A DNA stretch of 64,000 bases from Pseudomonas sp. Its GTDB lineage: Bacteria; Pseudomonadota; Gammaproteobacteria; Pseudomonadales; Pseudomonadaceae. The notes below the pieces were generated by a model. The model did not search any database. It worked only from the letters and a program-made list of their open reading frames with translations, and was not told the origin of the DNA. Shown here piece by piece: positions 60,991 to 64,000 of the stretch. A program made the translations under genes and the position numbers. The stretch's first letter is position 1. Each line of letters opens with the position of its first letter. The stretch covers positions 29,661-93,660 of the forward strand of contig JAUSOF010000081.1 in NCBI GenBank assembly GCA_030656145.1, in the 5' to 3' direction.

Positions 60991-62661
60991 ATGCCCTTAC
61001 CTGCTTCAATGGCACCCGACAAGCGGGGCAACACCTCGCTACGCTTAGGCCTTGGTCTACTGTTGGTGCAGTGGTGGTGCCTGGCCGAGGCCACGGCCGC
61101 AGAGCAAGTGCGCCTGCAACTGCGCTGGCTGCATCAGTTCCAGTTCGCCGGCTATTACATGGCCGTGGAAAAAGGCTTTTATGCACAGGCCGGACTGGAG
61201 GTGGACATCCGCCCTGGTGGGCCCGGCACGCCAAAGCCGATCGACCTCCTGCTGCAAGGTGAGGTCGACTTTGCCATTGCCAACAGCGGCCTGGTTATCG
61301 CGCGCATGCAGGGCAAACCGCTGGTGGCGCTGGCAGCGATCATGCAAAGCTCACCTATCACGTGGATAGTGCGCACCGACTCGGACATCTACACGCCCCA
61401 TGACCTGGCGGGCAAGCGGGTGATGCTGATGCCGGCACCGGAAAGCGCCGAACTGCGTATCACCCTGGCCCGTGAAGGCGTCGACCTGAGTCATCTGGAG
61501 GTGCAGCAGACCAGTTTCAACCCGCAGGACCTGATCGACGGCAACACCGACGCCTTCGACGGCTACATCTCCAACGAGCCGTTCTGGCTGCAACAAAAAG
61601 GGCAGGCCTATCGCCTGATCAACCCCCGCGAATACGGGGTCAACTTCTACAACGACGTGCTGACCACCCGCGAAACCCTGCTGCAACAGCGTCCCGCACA
61701 GGTCGAGGCATTTATCCAGGCCAGCCTCCAAGGCTGGCAATATGCCCTGGAAAATATCGAGGAAAGCGTCCAGCTGATTCATCAGCGCTACGCTCCCGAC
61801 AAGAGCCTGGAGCATCTGCGCTTCGAAGCAGGGCAATTGAAGAGGCTAATCATGCCGGAGTTGGTGCAACTGGGGCACATGAACCCAGGGCGCTGGCAAG
61901 CCATTGCGCAGAGCTATCAAGATCTGGGGATGATCGAGGGGCCGTTCGAACTGGACGGCTTTCTCTATAAACGCGAGGTTACAACCGATAACAGCGTGCT
62001 CTACCAGGTGCTTGGTGGCGCCTTGCTGGCTCTGCTGTTACTGGGCGCTGTAGCCTTGCGCTTTGCCCGGCTGACGCAGAATCTGCGCCTGGAGGTTAAG
62101 CGCCGCCAACAGGCTGAACAAGAACTGCGCAGCAGCAACCTGAAACTGGAGCGCCTGGCCAACACCGACCGCCTGACCGGGCAATGGTCACGACTGAAGA
62201 TAGAAGAGCTGGCGCACAACGAAATCAAACGGGCCGAGCGCTATGACGTCCCTCTCGCCCTGGTGTTTTTCGATATCGACCGCTTCAAAGCCATCAATGA
62301 CCAATATGGCCATGACGTTGGCGACTGCATCCTCACTGGTGTGGCCCACCGGATCAAGACCCACCTGCGCGACTCCGACAGCCTGTGCCGCTGGGGTGGC
62401 GAGGAATTCATCATCCTCATGCCGCACACCGACCTCGATCAAGCCTGCCTGATTGCGGAAAAGCTCCGCGCCCTGCTAGCCGCAGAGCCGCTGACTGGCA
62501 CCATCGGCGTCACCGCCAGCTTTGGCGTGGCGCAGTGGCAAGCCGGCCAAGGCCTGGGCGAGCTGGTACATTGCGCCGACCTGATGCTCTATCGCGCCAA
62601 GAAACTGGGGCGCAACCGGGTCGAGCGCTTTTCCCCCTGCGCCATCCAGCCTCTGGTGTAA
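60991..62661 (+). CDS. THI5/NMT1-like periplasmic sensor fused to a GGDEF diguanylate cyclase
   Basis: 556 residues. After a signal peptide (about 1-37) comes a periplasmic binding-protein-type domain of the NMT1/THI5 family (about 40-320, starting RLQLRWLHQFQFAGYYMA), the family that binds hydroxymethylpyrimidine or similar. A transmembrane helix at about 337-358 leads into a coiled coil and a GGDEF domain. The active-site GGEEF is at 469-473 and the product-inhibition site RDSD at 460-463 is intact. The likely result is c-di-GMP output set by a small ligand. The start may be Met7. Confidence 0.88.
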   Translation: MPLPASMAPDKRGNTSLRLGLGLLLVQWWCLAEATAAEQVRLQLRWLHQFQFAGYYMAVEKGFYAQAGLEVDIRPGGPGTPKPIDLLLQGEVDFAIANSGLVIARMQGKPLVALAAIMQSSPITWIVRTDSDIYTPHDLAGKRVMLMPAPESAELRITLAREGVDLSHLEVQQTSFNPQDLIDGNTDAFDGYISNEPFWLQQKGQAYRLINPREYGVNFYNDVLTTRETLLQQRPAQVEAFIQASLQGWQYALENIEESVQLIHQRYAPDKSLEHLRFEAGQLKRLIMPELVQLGHMNPGRWQAIAQSYQDLGMIEGPFELDGFLYKREVTTDNSVLYQVLGGALLALLLLGAVALRFARLTQNLRLEVKRRQQAEQELRSSNLKLERLANTDRLTGQWSRLKIEELAHNEIKRAERYDVPLALVFFDIDRFKAINDQYGHDVGDCILTGVAHRIKTHLRDSDSLCRWGGEEFIILMPHTDLDQACLIAEKLRALLAAEPLTGTIGVTASFGVAQWQAGQGLGELVHCADLMLYRAKKLGRNRVERFSPCAIQPLV

Positions 62662-62665
62662 CGGG

Positions 62666-63451
62666 CTAGCCGGCGCTGCGCCAGCTGGCCAGCCAGCCCA
62701 GCCCCGCCTGTGTACCGGCCTCACCCGGCAGGTATTCGGCCCCCAACCAGCCTCGGTAGCCCGTACGCTTTAGTGCTGCCAGGACTGGACCAAATTCAAG
62801 TTGCCCAGTCCCCGGCGCCCCACGCCCGGGACAATCGGCAAACTGCACATGGCCGATACGTCCGGCCAACAACTCGATGCCCGCCAGCAGATCCACGCCC
62901 TGGCGCGCCATGTGATAGAGGTCGTACTGCGCCGCCAGGTTGGGATGGCTGACCGTACGCAACACCTCATCGAGCTGCCCAGGGGTGTTGAGCAAAAAAC
63001 CCGGCATATCCAGCGGATTGATCGCCTCCACCAGCACGCGAATCCCCAGCAGCTCAAAGGCTTCGGCGGTTTGGTGCAGGTTGGCGATCAAGGTCGCCAA
63101 CGCCCGTTCTCGACTCACCCCTTCGGCCAGGCGCCCAGGCAGCACATTGACGCAGGTCGGCCGAACCATAGCCGCATAGCTCAACGCCTCCTGCAGCGCC
63201 ACATCGAACTCAGCCTGGCGTTCCGGGACCGCCGCCAGACCGGCACCGCCGCCAAGCAAGTCGCCAGCGGGCAGATTGATCAGCACCAGCGGCATGCCCG
63301 CCGCCTGCAGCGCCTCCTTCAGGCGGATCGCTGCCAATTCGAAGGGAAACTGGATTTCCACACCATCAAAACCCGCCGCGGCGGCAGCCACCACGCGCTC
63401 GCACAACGGCAACTCAGTGAACAGCAGCGACAGGTTGGCCGCGATTTTCAT
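62666..63451 (-). CDS. hyi: Hydroxypyruvate isomerase
   Basis: 261 residues, xylose-isomerase-like TIM barrel. The family segments LVEAINPLDMPGF (with the metal-binding Glu), YDLYHMARQGVD and GAEYLPG are present. Hyi converts tartronate semialdehyde and hydroxypyruvate. It follows the reductase gene with a 4-base overlap; gcl is probably further out of the window. Confidence 0.9.
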   Translation of the reverse strand: MKIAANLSLLFTELPLCERVVAAAAAGFDGVEIQFPFELAAIRLKEALQAAGMPLVLINLPAGDLLGGGAGLAAVPERQAEFDVALQEALSYAAMVRPTCVNVLPGRLAEGVSRERALATLIANLHQTAEAFELLGIRVLVEAINPLDMPGFLLNTPGQLDEVLRTVSHPNLAAQYDLYHMARQGVDLLAGIELLAGRIGHVQFADCPGRGAPGTGQLEFGPVLAALKRTGYRGWLGAEYLPGEAGTQAGLGWLASWRSAG

Positions 63452-64000
63452 GCCTGGTCCTCCCGGTACAACTCGACCAGCGTGGCCGGGTCACGTTGCA
63501 GATTGCCCTGACTGCCATGCAGGCGCATCAATTGCGCCGCCAAGCCGCTGAGCGGCGTGGCCGAACCCAGTTCGCGGGATAGCTTGACCGCACTGTCCAG
63601 ATCCTTGAGCAGGGTACGCACATGCCATTTGATCGGTTCGAACTGGCTGCTGGCCATTTGTGGGGCGAGGATCTGCAGCGGTTTGGAGTCGGCAAAACCA
63701 CCGGCCAGGGCCGGCGCAAGCAGGCTGGCATCAACTCCAGCCTGCTCCGCCAGGGCCACCACCTCGGCAATCACCAGCGCGTTACAGGCGACGATCATCT
63801 GGTTGCACAGCTTGGTGACCTGACCGGCACCGACCTCGCCCATGCGGGTCAGCCGCTGGCCCAAATGAGCAAGAATCGGCCGTGCCCGCTCGATATCCTC
63901 CTCGCGGCCACCGGCCATGATGGTCAAACTTCCGGCCTCGGCGCCGGGCGTACCCCCGGACACCGGCGCATCGACCCAGCGCATACCGCAGCGCTGCTCC
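63448..64000 (-). CDS. 3-hydroxyisobutyrate dehydrogenase family protein, probably tartronate semialdehyde reductase (partial)
   Basis: The C-terminal 183 codons are in the window; the N-terminal Rossmann fold is off the right edge. Visible family marks are WVDAPVSGGTPGAEAGSLTIMAGG (substrate-binding loop) and the catalytic lysine region GAGQVTKLCNQMIVA. Its neighbour hyi points to 2-hydroxy-3-oxopropionate reductase in glyoxylate use, but 3-hydroxyisobutyrate dehydrogenase cannot be excluded. Confidence 0.82.
   Translation of the reverse strand, partial: EQRCGMRWVDAPVSGGTPGAEAGSLTIMAGGREEDIERARPILAHLGQRLTRMGEVGAGQVTKLCNQMIVACNALVIAEVVALAEQAGVDASLLAPALAGGFADSKPLQILAPQMASSQFEPIKWHVRTLLKDLDSAVKLSRELGSATPLSGLAAQLMRLHGSQGNLQRDPATLVELYREDQA

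Overview
The window is core chromosome of a Pseudomonas (Gammaproteobacteria). The clearest markers are an OprD-family porin, an OprL-type Pal in a ybgC-tolQRA-tolB-pal-cpoB cluster, a GacS-type hybrid kinase, RapA, and long runs of genes in the order I remember from P. aeruginosa. The DNA is GC-rich, and most promoters, Shine-Dalgarno sites and hairpin terminators are easy to read. I see no prophage, no integrase, no CRISPR array and no defence island.

Layout. 1-3600: the end of an AI-2E/PerM-type membrane protein, a TusA-like sulfur carrier, a BepA-like periplasmic metalloprotease and nadA. 3785-6928: tRNA-Lys, queC-queE (7-deazaguanine synthesis), a 3 x 75-bp tandem array, then cpoB and pal. 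6998-16124, all on the minus strand: tolB, tolA, tolR, tolQ and ybgC (cell envelope), ruvB, ruvA and ruvC (Holliday junctions), a YebC/PmpR regulator and aspS. 16555-21891: a Dps-like protein, a diguanylate cyclase, a membrane protein with a cold-shock domain, slyX, a HIT protein and an OprD-family porin. 21989-32016: a thioesterase, proS, a lipoprotein, a small lytic transglycosylase, acylphosphatase, a thioredoxin-like lipoprotein, two unknown proteins, a YihY family protein, an ArsC-family protein, wrbA and a DUF2069 protein. 32290-38065: hda, perM, a DUF2066 protein, purM, purN and a DUF3108 protein. 38272-49619: a DUF2058 protein, mazG, relA, rlmD, cysM, a GacS-type kinase, ldhA and two small proteins. 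49751-55566: dinB, a zinc-ribbon membrane protein, three tandem initiator tRNA genes, rimO, a 38-residue CcoM-like protein, alkB and small unknowns. 55741-64000: rapA, an MFS transporter, a THI5-like/GGDEF fusion and the start of a hydroxypyruvate isomerase/tartronate semialdehyde reductase operon.

The genes are mainly housekeeping: envelope integrity, DNA repair, translation (aspS, proS, initiator tRNAs, rlmD, rimO), stringent response (relA with mazG), purine and NAD synthesis, and c-di-GMP signalling (two GGDEF proteins and one possible PilZ-like protein). The unusual material lies between genes. It comprises a MITE-like insertion between tolQ and tolR, the 75-bp array upstream of queE, several families of palindromic repeats, a strong hairpin beside relA, a perfect 42-bp palindrome after rapA, and a tiny gene with its own ANR/FNR-type promoter and terminator that I read as the cbb3 oxidase subunit gene ccoM. 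I found no clearly new multi-gene system. The best candidates for a closer look are the ccoM locus, the mobile repeat in the tol operon, and the THI5-like/GGDEF sensor.
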